A stretch of 64,000 bases of DNA from Clostridia bacterium (GTDB lineage Bacteria; Bacillota; Clostridia; Oscillospirales; Acutalibacteraceae), in NCBI GenBank assembly GCA_017435385.1, contig JAFSFB010000003.1, positions 1 through 64,000 of the forward strand, in the 5' to 3' direction. Under the pieces are notes generated by a model. That model made no database searches and was not told where the DNA came from. It was given only the letters and a program-made list of their open reading frames with translations. This document shows positions 40,295-48,448 of the stretch, piece after piece. Positions within the stretch are counted from its first letter, which is position 1, and each line of letters begins with the position of its first letter. The position numbers and the translations under genes were made by a program.

Positions 40295-41236
40295 CTATTT
40301 AATTCTCCTTATAAAATCGGTGAAATAATCGGGCAACGGAGCTTCGACACGGATAAATTCTCCGCTTTTGGGATGAACGAATCCGAGAAGTCCTGCATGC
40401 AGACACTGCCCTCCGAGGGAGGTCACGCCGTTTTTCGGACCGTAAACGGGATCGCCCGCAACGGGATGCCCGAGATATGCCATATGAACTCTTATCTGAT
40501 GAGTCCTTCCCGTTTCAAGTCTGAGCTTCAGAAACGAGAAGTCCCTGTATTCTTCAAGAACGGTATAATGAGTAACCGCATGCTTTGAATTGTTTTCCGT
40601 AACGCACATCTTCTTGCGGTCATTCGGGCTTCTGCCGATGGGTGCATCAACAACGCCCTCCTGCTGTTTGAGGTGACCGTGAATAACGGCTCTGTATTCC
40701 CTCGCAAGAGAATGCTCCTTTATCTGAGCCGAAAGAGAAACATGCGCCGAATCGGTTTTTGCAACAAGAAGCAGACCGCTTGTGTCCTTATCGATTCTGT
40801 GAACAATGCCGGGACGGATGATTCCGTTAATTCCCGAAAGATTGCCCTGACAGTGATTCAGAAGCGCATTGACAAGAGTACCCGAATAGTTTCCGGGTGC
40901 AGGATGAACAACCATTCCTCTGGGCTTATTGACAACGAGAAGCTCGCTGTCCTCATACATAATGTCAAGCGGTATAGCCTCCGGCTCGAGAGAAAGCATT
41001 CTCGGCTCGGGAACGGTGAACTCAACAATATCCCCGTTCCTTGGCTTAAAGCTCTTGCTGACCGTTTTGCCCTTACACGAAACAAGCTCCTGAGAGAAAA
41101 GATTCTGCACAAATGAACGGGAATAATCCGCAAGAACAGCAGAAAGAAGCTTATCCGCCCTCTCGCCTTCCCATTCGCCGTCAACAGTCACCCGAACGGG
41201 CTCGTTATATTCGATTTCAGTTACGGTTTCAATCAT
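40295..41236 (-). CDS. rluD: RluA-family 23S rRNA pseudouridine synthase (RluD-like)
   Basis: A 313-residue enzyme. Residues 15-80 form an S4 RNA-binding domain (ERADKLLSAVLADYSRSFVQ, then SKSFKPRNGDIVEF). The catalytic aspartate is in GIVHRIDKDTSGLLLVAKTD (about 139). KLRLETGRTHQIRVHMAYLGHPV closes the active site. It converts specific uridines of 23S rRNA to pseudouridine. Its start overlaps the lspA end by eight bases, and the lspA-rluD pairing is widespread in Firmicutes. Confidence 0.93.
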   Translation of the reverse strand: MIETVTEIEYNEPVRVTVDGEWEGERADKLLSAVLADYSRSFVQNLFSQELVSCKGKTVSKSFKPRNGDIVEFTVPEPRMLSLEPEAIPLDIMYEDSELLVVNKPRGMVVHPAPGNYSGTLVNALLNHCQGNLSGINGIIRPGIVHRIDKDTSGLLLVAKTDSAHVSLSAQIKEHSLAREYRAVIHGHLKQQEGVVDAPIGRSPNDRKKMCVTENNSKHAVTHYTVLEEYRDFSFLKLRLETGRTHQIRVHMAYLGHPVAGDPVYGPKNGVTSLGGQCLHAGLLGFVHPKSGEFIRVEAPLPDYFTDFIRRIK

Positions 41237-41726
41237 TTTCGGTTGCCTTTTCAGATGCGTTTTTCAATTTTGTTTCACGGACAATCTCGAATATTTCATA
41301 GCCGATAAGCATAAATGCGCCGACGGTTATGCATATATCCGCAAAATTGAATACTGCAAATTTAATAAAAAGAGGTTCAATGAAATCAACGACATATCCG
41401 TTGAGCGCACGGTCGATAAGGTTACCCAGACCGCCTGCACAGACAAGCACAAGACTGACATTCACGAATTTTGAATCGAGCTTCTTCGTCAGCAGAACAA
41501 AAAGCACCGCAAGAAGAAGTCCGCCCGAAAGGATCAGAAGCATGAACTTGTTGTCGGAAAACGAGCTGAAAGCCGCACCCGTGTTTTCTGCATATCTGAG
41601 CTGAAAAAGCCCGAAAAGAAACTCTTTGGGGCCGTTCGGCTTCAGAATTGAAACGGCGGCATATTTCGTCAGTTGGTCAACAGCGGTCAGAACCACGATT
41701 GCCGCTATGGATATTGCCTGAAACAT
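41229..41726 (-). CDS. lspA: Prolipoprotein signal peptidase II
   Basis: A 165-residue membrane aspartyl protease with four helices (1-20, 60-78, 88-105, 128-150). AVDQLTKY and RYAENTGAAFSSF are conserved; the catalytic aspartates lie in GNLIDRALNGYVVDFIEP and VFNFADICITVG. It removes signal peptides from lipoproteins, including those seen in this window at 12438 and 18911. It stands between the DivIVA-domain gene and rluD on the minus strand. Confidence 0.96.
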   Translation of the reverse strand: MFQAISIAAIVVLTAVDQLTKYAAVSILKPNGPKEFLFGLFQLRYAENTGAAFSSFSDNKFMLLILSGGLLLAVLFVLLTKKLDSKFVNVSLVLVCAGGLGNLIDRALNGYVVDFIEPLFIKFAVFNFADICITVGAFMLIGYEIFEIVRETKLKNASEKATEND

Positions 41727-41742
41727 ATTTACCTCTCAAAAA

Positions 41743-43032
41743 TTAATCTTCGTCGGAGAAGAAGCTGTCAAAAAGAGATGTTATCTCGTCGTCTTCATCG
41801 CCGTCATCGGAAGTAATTTCGTCAAGATCGACCTTAAAGCCCGAAAAATCATCGTCATCATCTTCGTCATCGTCTTCGTCATCGGCTTCATCCTCTTCGT
41901 CGCCGACGATATCTTCAGCACCGTCATCATCAACGGCTACTTCATCAGCTTCGTCTGCCACGGATGCATTCTTTGCCTTTTCAGCTTCTGCAACAGCCTC
42001 GTCAAGAGTTGCAGCGATTGAATCGGGAGAAACAATATCGTCAAAGTTCAGATCTTCGATAATGCTGAAAATATCTTCATCTTCATCATTATCGGAAGCA
42101 TTATCTTCGTCTGAATCAGTTTCATCCGAATCATCTTCGTCACCGTCTGTTTCATCGGCTTCGTCATCATAGTCGGGAACATCAAAAAATACTTCCTCGA
42201 GGTCTTCTGCATGAAGCTCTTCATCAGCGGCTGCAGCTTCTTCCTTGTCAACGGCATCGGCAGCAACCGAATTGTCGTCAGTCTTATTCTCTTCTGCGGC
42301 AACAACTGCCTGAGCAACAACGGCTTCAGCTTCAACCGAAACAACATCATCGTAGGCAACGGCTTCGTCTTCTTCGGAAGCGGCTGAACCGGCAACCGCA
42401 ATCAGCTCAAGCTGACCCTTGCAAAGCTTCTCGACAGCAGCCTTGAACTCGGCGGTTTCAGCTTTTATCCTCTCAAGCTCGCATGAATAATACTCAAAGT
42501 CAGCCTTGCTGCTGCCGACGATATCTCTTCCCTGAGCCTCAGCCTTGAGAACGATCTCAGTCGCCTTCTGCTGAGCGGAAACGATCGCCTGCTCGGTTTC
42601 TCTCTGGGCTCTGTCGGTAAGAGAAGTTACGGCAACTCTCGCATTGTCAACGATCTCCTTTGCCTTTTCTCTTGCCTCGTTGATCATTTCGGTTGACTGT
42701 CTGTTAGCACCGTCAAGAACGACCTTCGCTTTGAGGTCGGCATCCTCGAGCTTTTCCTTTGCTTTCTCATCAGCCTCCCTGCTGATCGTTTCGGCAAGAC
42801 GGCGGGCATCAAGAAGAGCAAGCTTGATTGCTTCCTCATCGTTACGGTAGCTTTCGATCTTATCGGCAAGGATGCTTATTTTTTTGATAAGCTCCTTGTT
42901 GTTCTGAAGAGCCGTTTCATAGGATTCGGCAACATTTTTCAGGAAGGAATCAACTTCGTCTGCGTTATATGCGCCCTTACTCACGGGAGTGAACATAGCG
43001 TTTAAAATCTGATCGGTTGTAAGCATATCCAT
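41743..43032 (-). CDS. DivIVA-domain protein with very acidic C-terminal tail
   Basis: A 429-residue protein. Residues 1-50 are the DivIVA N-terminal domain (LTTDQILNAMFTPVSKGAYNADEVDSFL, read in parts), and 50-200 a long coiled coil with ATP-synthase-b-like heptads. From about 225 to the end the chain is dominated by Asp/Glu (for example DEADDEDDDEDDDDDFSG). DivIVA recruits division and cell-pole proteins; the acidic tail is not part of standard members. Start is either this ATG or the ATG two codons later; spacing to AGAGAGG does not decide. It follows sepF by 19 bases in the division cluster. Confidence 0.88.
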   Translation of the reverse strand: MDMLTTDQILNAMFTPVSKGAYNADEVDSFLKNVAESYETALQNNKELIKKISILADKIESYRNDEEAIKLALLDARRLAETISREADEKAKEKLEDADLKAKVVLDGANRQSTEMINEAREKAKEIVDNARVAVTSLTDRAQRETEQAIVSAQQKATEIVLKAEAQGRDIVGSSKADFEYYSCELERIKAETAEFKAAVEKLCKGQLELIAVAGSAASEEDEAVAYDDVVSVEAEAVVAQAVVAAEENKTDDNSVAADAVDKEEAAAADEELHAEDLEEVFFDVPDYDDEADETDGDEDDSDETDSDEDNASDNDEDEDIFSIIEDLNFDDIVSPDSIAATLDEAVAEAEKAKNASVADEADEVAVDDDGAEDIVGDEEDEADDEDDDEDDDDDFSGFKVDLDEITSDDGDEDDEITSLFDSFFSDED

Positions 43033-43051
43033 TTTCCTCTCTCAACAAATT

Positions 43052-43525
43052 TTATTCGGTAACAGCTCCGCTGATCTCGTCAACGAGTTCACCCGAAACG
43101 GGAACATTATAGGGAGTGATAATATATGCTCTGCCGGCAACCTTTTTGAAGTCGCCGTGGTTTGCATAAGCAACGCCGTAAAGGAAATCTATGATTCTCT
43201 GAGAAACATCGTTGGGGCAGGTTTCGAGGTTGAGAATAACGATCCTCTTTTCGTTGAGAATATCCGCTACCTCGCCTACCTCTTCAAATCTGTCGATCTT
43301 CTGGAAAACAACATGGGGCTTGGGCTGGTTTGCCGCACCCTTTGAAGAATTGATATTTACAACATTGTTGGATGCCGCTGCCTTTTCGCTTCTTGCGTGA
43401 GAAGCCTGCGGAGCTGACTGAGCGGGAGCATAATCGAAATCGTCCGAATATTCGCTGCCCGACTCCTCGATATAATCGTCATCCGTTACGTTAATGAACT
43501 GCTTAAGCTTGTCTTTGAAACCCAT
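43052..43525 (-). CDS. sepF: Cell division protein SepF
   Basis: A 157-residue protein. The N-terminal amphipathic membrane-binding helix is MGFKDKLKQFINV; an acidic, glutamine/alanine-rich linker follows; residues 70-157 form the SepF core (ILNEKRIVILNLETCPND, then RIIDFLYGVAYA and GRAYIITPYNVPV). SepF anchors FtsZ filaments to the membrane and aligns the septum. It lies between the YggS gene and DivIVA, as in many Firmicutes. Identification is secure. Confidence 0.95.
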   Translation of the reverse strand: MGFKDKLKQFINVTDDDYIEESGSEYSDDFDYAPAQSAPQASHARSEKAAASNNVVNINSSKGAANQPKPHVVFQKIDRFEEVGEVADILNEKRIVILNLETCPNDVSQRIIDFLYGVAYANHGDFKKVAGRAYIITPYNVPVSGELVDEISGAVTE

Positions 43526-43546
43526 AATAATTTCTTCCTCCTTAAA

Positions 43547-44272
43547 TTATCTGTAAATTCTCGCACCGAAAATTGCAGAACCGATTCTGACAAGATTCGC
43601 ACCCTCGAGAATTGCGCTTTCATAATCTCCTGACATTCCCATTGAGAGAACATTCATATTTATATTATCTATTTTTTTACCGCCGATGTCAATAAACATA
43701 CGCCTCATATTTGAAAAAATAGCACGAATTTCGGCTTCTTTTTCGCAAATCGGAGCCACGCACATCAATCCGTTGACGGAAACGCCGTCAATTTCGGCAA
43801 TTTCACAGGCTTTTTCAAAAAGCTCGTCAGACGAAAAACCGAACTTGCTGTCCTCATTTCCGACATTGACCTCGAGCAGAACTTTGGTCGTTATGCCCTG
43901 CTGAAGCGATCTTTTGCCGATCTCCTTTGCGATATCGACCGTATCGACCGACTGGATCGTATCTACCTTGCCGACAATTTTTTTGACCTTGTTGGACTGA
44001 AGATGTCCGATAAGATGAGCCCTGCAGTCCGTGAGATTCAGGTCGGGCTCCTTGAGAAGAAGCTCCTGCACCTTATTCTCGCCGATAAGACTGATTCCGC
44101 AGTCTATCGCCTTGTTGATGAACTTGGGCTCAACCGTCTTTGTAACTGCCATGAGGCTGATCTCTTCGGGCTTTCTTCCGCTCCTGATCGCCGCCTCGGC
44201 AATATCATTGCGTATAATTCTCAGGTTTTCCTCTATTGCACCGAAGCGCTCATCATCCGATAACCATACCAT
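43547..44272 (-). CDS. YggS/PLPBP-family pyridoxal phosphate homeostasis protein
   Basis: A 241-residue TIM-barrel protein binding pyridoxal 5-phosphate. The lysine is in ISLMAVTKTVEP (about 44), GENKVQEL and HLIGHLQSNKVKKIV follow, and SMGMSGDYESAILEGANLVRIGSAIFG is the phosphate-binding end. It regulates the vitamin B6 pool and amino acid metabolism. Its start overlaps the end of the HlyD-like gene by 20 bases. It belongs to the conserved ylm/division cluster with sepF and divIVA. Confidence 0.95.
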   Translation of the reverse strand: MVWLSDDERFGAIEENLRIIRNDIAEAAIRSGRKPEEISLMAVTKTVEPKFINKAIDCGISLIGENKVQELLLKEPDLNLTDCRAHLIGHLQSNKVKKIVGKVDTIQSVDTVDIAKEIGKRSLQQGITTKVLLEVNVGNEDSKFGFSSDELFEKACEIAEIDGVSVNGLMCVAPICEKEAEIRAIFSNMRRMFIDIGGKKIDNINMNVLSMGMSGDYESAILEGANLVRIGSAIFGARIYR

Positions 44273-45485
44273 CGCTTAAATCCTTTCCCGAAATAATAAC
44301 TTCGTCATATAATTCAAGGTGAGCATGGCTGAGCTTGACATCCTCATCGGGAGCAGCAACAACATATTTCTCATCGGAATAAATGATGTTGATGCTTCGG
44401 AAGTTGACTATGTTGGCTCTGCGGATATATACGCCTGCTCCTCCGTCCGAATCAAAACGAACGGCATCCCTGCTGACCTTCAGACCTGTATATTCATTGA
44501 TAACGACCTTGCCGTCAATCTTTCTCAGAGAGGCAAGCTCATCATTCATCATGTTGCATCTGAAAACAACGAGCGTTTTGTTATCCTTGACTGCCTCGGT
44601 TGAATAAACGGTCGTTTTCACGGTTTTGTCATCAGACTTGCCGAGAACAAGCTTGACCGTTTTTCCCTTTGAAAAGCCCGTTGCCTTACCTGTATCGATC
44701 ACGGTTGCAATATACCAGTTATAGCCGTTGATAACCTTGCCGATCGAATTTTCGGGAACATCTTTCTTTTCAGCCTTAAGAGCCTTTGAAAGCATATCGG
44801 TCGTCAGATTTTCAATATCTTCAGTCGTCAGAATATTTTCATAGCCGTCAGGAGAACCGACATAATAGCCCGATGACTCTGCTGTGATGACAGATGAAGC
44901 CGTTGCCGAGCTTTCAAGAGCATCAATTCTCGATGTGAGAGAAGCTATCTGCTCCGTGCAGTCAACCGTCTTTCCGAGCGAGATCTGCCTTCTCGACATC
45001 TTTTCGCAGAAAACGAGCTTGCTTTCTTCAAGAGCCGAAAAATCGTTGTCATATGCCGCATTGACAACATTCATATATTCGGCATCGATTTCGTTCATCA
45101 GCTTGTCCATGTCAATGTTTGCGAGTTTGAGCTGAGAGTTGATCGACTTATAGACCTCGAGCTTTGCTTTGAGCGACTCGGCTTCCATATAATTCTTAGC
45201 CGAGGATTCATTTGAAAAAACAGCGGCAATCGAGCTTCCTCTGCTGACTCTTTCGCCGTTTTCGGCAAGCTGAACGGTAACTCCCGAATTATCGGTCGTC
45301 AGAATCGTTTCGTCACGGATAACAAACATTTCGGCATCGACGGTTTCCATGACGGTCTGATTATATGCGGTCTGGGTCGAATACGCATGCGAAGCGAGTC
45401 CGTAGAGCTCCGCCGCAAAATAGACAACTATTATTACCGCCGCCGCAGCGGCAAGAACGTTTAGCAATCTGTCACGGGATTTCAC
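44253..45485 (-). CDS. HlyD-like membrane adaptor protein of the division cluster
   Basis: A 410-residue protein. Residues 8-28 form one membrane helix; the rest lies outside. A lipoyl-like half (VTVQLAENGERVSRGSSIAAVF, about 68-90) is followed by a coiled-coil hairpin (about 95-205), the second half (ITAESSGYYVGSPDGYE) and beta-barrel parts near the end. This is the membrane fusion protein fold. No ABC or RND partner is near; instead it precedes yggS-sepF-divIVA, a position seen in other Clostridia. A function at the division site or in envelope contact is inferred. Confidence 0.82.
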   Translation of the reverse strand: MKSRDRLLNVLAAAAAVIIVVYFAAELYGLASHAYSTQTAYNQTVMETVDAEMFVIRDETILTTDNSGVTVQLAENGERVSRGSSIAAVFSNESSAKNYMEAESLKAKLEVYKSINSQLKLANIDMDKLMNEIDAEYMNVVNAAYDNDFSALEESKLVFCEKMSRRQISLGKTVDCTEQIASLTSRIDALESSATASSVITAESSGYYVGSPDGYENILTTEDIENLTTDMLSKALKAEKKDVPENSIGKVINGYNWYIATVIDTGKATGFSKGKTVKLVLGKSDDKTVKTTVYSTEAVKDNKTLVVFRCNMMNDELASLRKIDGKVVINEYTGLKVSRDAVRFDSDGGAGVYIRRANIVNFRSINIIYSDEKYVVAAPDEDVKLSHAHLELYDEVIISGKDLSDGMVIG

Positions 45486-46429
45486 GCTTTTCTCTTCCTT
45501 TCAATTATTTCAAGCGTTGCCGCAAGCATATCCTCGGGGCAACGGTAATCGTCAATATAAATAAAATTCATTCTTTCGTCACGCCTGAACCATGTAAGTT
45601 GGCGTTTTGCATATCTCCTCGTCTGCATTTTCAGATTTTCAATGCACTCCTCAAGGCTTTTTTTACCCTCAAAATACGGATTGAGCTCCTTATATCCGAT
45701 TGCCTGCTTTGCGGTTCTGCCGAGAGGATTTTCAAAGAACATTCTCGCCTCTTCAACAAGACCGTTTTCCATCATGATATCGACACGCTTGTTGATCCGA
45801 TCATAAAGATACTGTCTGTCCCTTGCATCAAGGCAGATCGGAACGGTTTCAAGATCCGAACCGCTGAGCCTTGAAAGCTCATTCTGCTCGGTTATGGTTT
45901 TGCCCGTCGTGCGGTAGATCTCAAGAGCACGGATAATTCTTCCGAGGTTGTTCGGATGAAGCCTTGAAGCGGCTTCGGGATCGATCGCCGCAAGCTCGGC
46001 AAGCAAGCTCCCGGCTCCGTCGGTTTCCGCTTTTTTCCGAAGCTGCTCACGGTATTCAAAATCCGTTTCCTCGGGCAGGAACTCGATATTGTCGACAAGC
46101 GACGAATAATAAAGCCCCGTACCGCCGACAAGAACAGCTTTTTTCCCTCTCGAATGAATATCCTCAATTATTTTCTTTGCCGACTCGCAATATTTTGCAA
46201 CGCTGAAAATCTCGTCGGGTTCGGCAAAGCCGATGAGATGGTGAGGTATACCCTGCATCTCCTCTTCGGTCGGTTTAGCGGTCGCAATATCCATGCCCTT
46301 ATAAATCTGCATGGAATCGCACGAAACCGCTTCGCCGCCGACAGCTTTACAGACCCCGACTGCAAGCGAGGTTTTGCCCGAAGCGGTCGGGCCGACTATT
46401 GCAATCAAAGGTATTTTAGACTCTGCCAA
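45482..46429 (-). CDS. miaA: tRNA dimethylallyltransferase
   Basis: A 315-residue enzyme that adds the dimethylallyl group to A37 of tRNAs reading UNN codons. P-loop IVGPTASGKTSLAV is at 11-24; DSMQIYKGMDIATAKPT and PHHLIG follow; RRYAKRQLTWFRRDERMNFI is the tRNA-binding end. It overlaps mutL by 14 bases and the next gene by four. Its product is the substrate of MiaB, whose gene lies 5 kb upstream in the same direction, so both steps of ms2i6A37 formation are in this cluster. Confidence 0.97.
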   Translation of the reverse strand: MAESKIPLIAIVGPTASGKTSLAVGVCKAVGGEAVSCDSMQIYKGMDIATAKPTEEEMQGIPHHLIGFAEPDEIFSVAKYCESAKKIIEDIHSRGKKAVLVGGTGLYYSSLVDNIEFLPEETDFEYREQLRKKAETDGAGSLLAELAAIDPEAASRLHPNNLGRIIRALEIYRTTGKTITEQNELSRLSGSDLETVPICLDARDRQYLYDRINKRVDIMMENGLVEEARMFFENPLGRTAKQAIGYKELNPYFEGKKSLEECIENLKMQTRRYAKRQLTWFRRDERMNFIYIDDYRCPEDMLAATLEIIERKRKA

Positions 46430-48380
46430 AATTCTTTTCCAACTCTCTTTTTGTCATTTCGATCAGAACAGGTCTGCCGTGGGGACAGTAACGGATATCG
46501 GGCATTGAAAGAAGCTGCTTCGCAAAGCGTTCCATTTCAAGGCGGGAGGTAAAATTGCCTGCCTTGATTGCACTTCTGCACGCAACGGAATGGAATATCC
46601 AGTCCAACTTTTCAAATGCGACATCCTGCTTCTTCTCGGCAAATCTGCCTGCGATCTCGCAGATAACATCTTCAACATCATCAGCAGAAAGCTCCATGGG
46701 ACACTCTCTGACGATCACGCATCCGCCGCCGAAATCCTCGACATCAAAGCCCGACCCGTTGACGAGCTCAAGGTTTTCGAGCATCGCCGAATATTCCTCT
46801 TTTGAAAGAGTGACGGTCACGGGAATCAGAAGAAGCTGAGGAGTTCTTTCTCCGCTTTCCTTTTTCAGCTTTTCATAGATGATTCTCTCGTGGGCGGCAT
46901 GCTTATCAATGAACACCATTTTGCCCTTATATTCGCAGATGATATATGTTTTGAAGGCTTCACCGATAAGAAGAAAATCTTCCTCGGAAAAGGCTTCGGT
47001 TTTCGTTTCGGTAACGCTGACGATCTCCACATCGGGAGCAGCCGTTTTCTCTTCGGGAACAGCGGTTATCTCCGCCACGGAAACGCTAACTTTATCCTCA
47101 GCGACAGCCTCTTTCTTTGAGGGTGAATTGAGAAGAATATCCTCGGTTGTTTCAACCCTTAAAACGGGTTTCGCATCGGGCGACGATGCTCTGACCGTCG
47201 GAGCGGCAGCAACGGGTTTAACCTCAAATGCAGGTTTTTTCGTTTCCGTCGGCGTTTCGGGCTGTTTCTTGGGAATGTGCTGCCAGAAATCAGACGAAGG
47301 CTTCTCACGCTGAGTCATGACAAGCTGATCCGCAGGCTTTTCGGGTGCCTTGTAAAAATCTTTTTTTATTTCCGTCACCTGCTTGGGGGTATCGCCCGAA
47401 GCAAGCGCATTCTTGCATGCATAATAAACTGCGTTGAATATCATCCTCTCGTCCGAGAATCTGACCTCGGTTTTCGCAGGATGAACATTGACATCAACAA
47501 GCGAGGGATCAAGAGAAATGTTAAGAACGCATGACGGGAATTTGCCGACCATGATCGAATTCTTATATGCCTCGCTGAGGGCTGCGCTTCCCGTTCCCGT
47601 TTTGATAAGGCGGTTATTGATAAAGAAAAACTGCATGTTGCGGTTCGGTCTTGATGCGGCAGGCTTTGAAACAAAGCCGCTGATTTTGACTCCGTTTGCT
47701 TCTGCCGAAGCGGGAATCAATGACCCCGCAAACTCCCTGCCGAAGACCTCACGGATGCATGTGAGCAGATCGCCTCTGCCGCTCGTTATAAGGACCTGCT
47801 TGCCCTCACGGATAAAGCGGACAGAAACCTCGGGATGGGAAAGAGCGATTCTGTCAACAACCGCCGCAACGGCGTTCGCTTCGGTGACATCTTTTTTGAG
47901 AAACTTCATTCTTGCGGGAGTTTTATAGAACAGATCTCTGACGATAATCGTCGTTCCCTTGGGACAGCCTGCATCGTCGCAGAGAATTTCTTCTCCGCTT
48001 TCAATGACATATCTCGTTCCGATCTCTTCATCGGGGGTTGCCGTCATAACCTCAACTCTCGCAACTGCGCTGATGCTCGCAAGAGCCTCGCCCCTGAAGC
48101 CGAGAGTCATGATGCTGTTGAGGTCATCTGCCTCGGCAATCTTGCTCGTTGCATGGCTGACAAAAGCGTTTCTGATATCCTCTCTCGAGATGCCGCAGCC
48201 GTTATCGGTTATTCTCATATAGGCGATGCCGCCGTTCTTGATCTCAACGGTGACGGTATCCGCACCTGCATCAATGGAATTCTCAAGAAGCTCCTTAATG
48301 ACCGATGCGGGGCGCTCAACGACCTCGCCTGCCGCAATAAGCTCGGCAAGCTGTTTTGAAAGAACATTGATCTTCGGCAT
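46416..48380 (-). CDS. mutL: DNA mismatch repair protein MutL
   Basis: A 654-residue protein. GHKL ATPase motifs: VIKELLENSIDAGA (about 30-44), ITDNGCGI, and GFRGEALASISAVARV (about 94-109). A long Thr/Glu/Ala-rich linker (about 340-465) joins to the C-terminal endonuclease domain, with the motif DKHAAHERIIYEKL close to the canonical DQHA(x)2E(x)4E and YCPHGRP near the end. The nick-making type expected in bacteria without MutH. It is read just after mutS, with a short dispersed repeat in the gap. Confidence 0.97.
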   Translation of the reverse strand: MPKINVLSKQLAELIAAGEVVERPASVIKELLENSIDAGADTVTVEIKNGGIAYMRITDNGCGISREDIRNAFVSHATSKIAEADDLNSIMTLGFRGEALASISAVARVEVMTATPDEEIGTRYVIESGEEILCDDAGCPKGTTIIVRDLFYKTPARMKFLKKDVTEANAVAAVVDRIALSHPEVSVRFIREGKQVLITSGRGDLLTCIREVFGREFAGSLIPASAEANGVKISGFVSKPAASRPNRNMQFFFINNRLIKTGTGSAALSEAYKNSIMVGKFPSCVLNISLDPSLVDVNVHPAKTEVRFSDERMIFNAVYYACKNALASGDTPKQVTEIKKDFYKAPEKPADQLVMTQREKPSSDFWQHIPKKQPETPTETKKPAFEVKPVAAAPTVRASSPDAKPVLRVETTEDILLNSPSKKEAVAEDKVSVSVAEITAVPEEKTAAPDVEIVSVTETKTEAFSEEDFLLIGEAFKTYIICEYKGKMVFIDKHAAHERIIYEKLKKESGERTPQLLLIPVTVTLSKEEYSAMLENLELVNGSGFDVEDFGGGCVIVRECPMELSADDVEDVICEIAGRFAEKKQDVAFEKLDWIFHSVACRSAIKAGNFTSRLEMERFAKQLLSMPDIRYCPHGRPVLIEMTKRELEKNFGRV

Positions 48381-48410
48381 AAGGAACCCCCTTTTTTGAA
48401 ATTCATAATT

Positions 48411-48431
48411 CGTAATGCGTAATGCGCAATT
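48411..48431. repeat. Dispersed short repeat, copy 2 (between mutS and mutL)
   Basis: CGTAATGCGTAATGCGCAATT contains the inverted copy of AATTGCGCATTACG seen at 29740-29753. It lies in the 68-base mutS-mutL gap and consists of partial tandem CGTAATG units. Confidence 0.6.
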
Positions 48432-48448
48432 ATATTAGAGCTGAGTGA

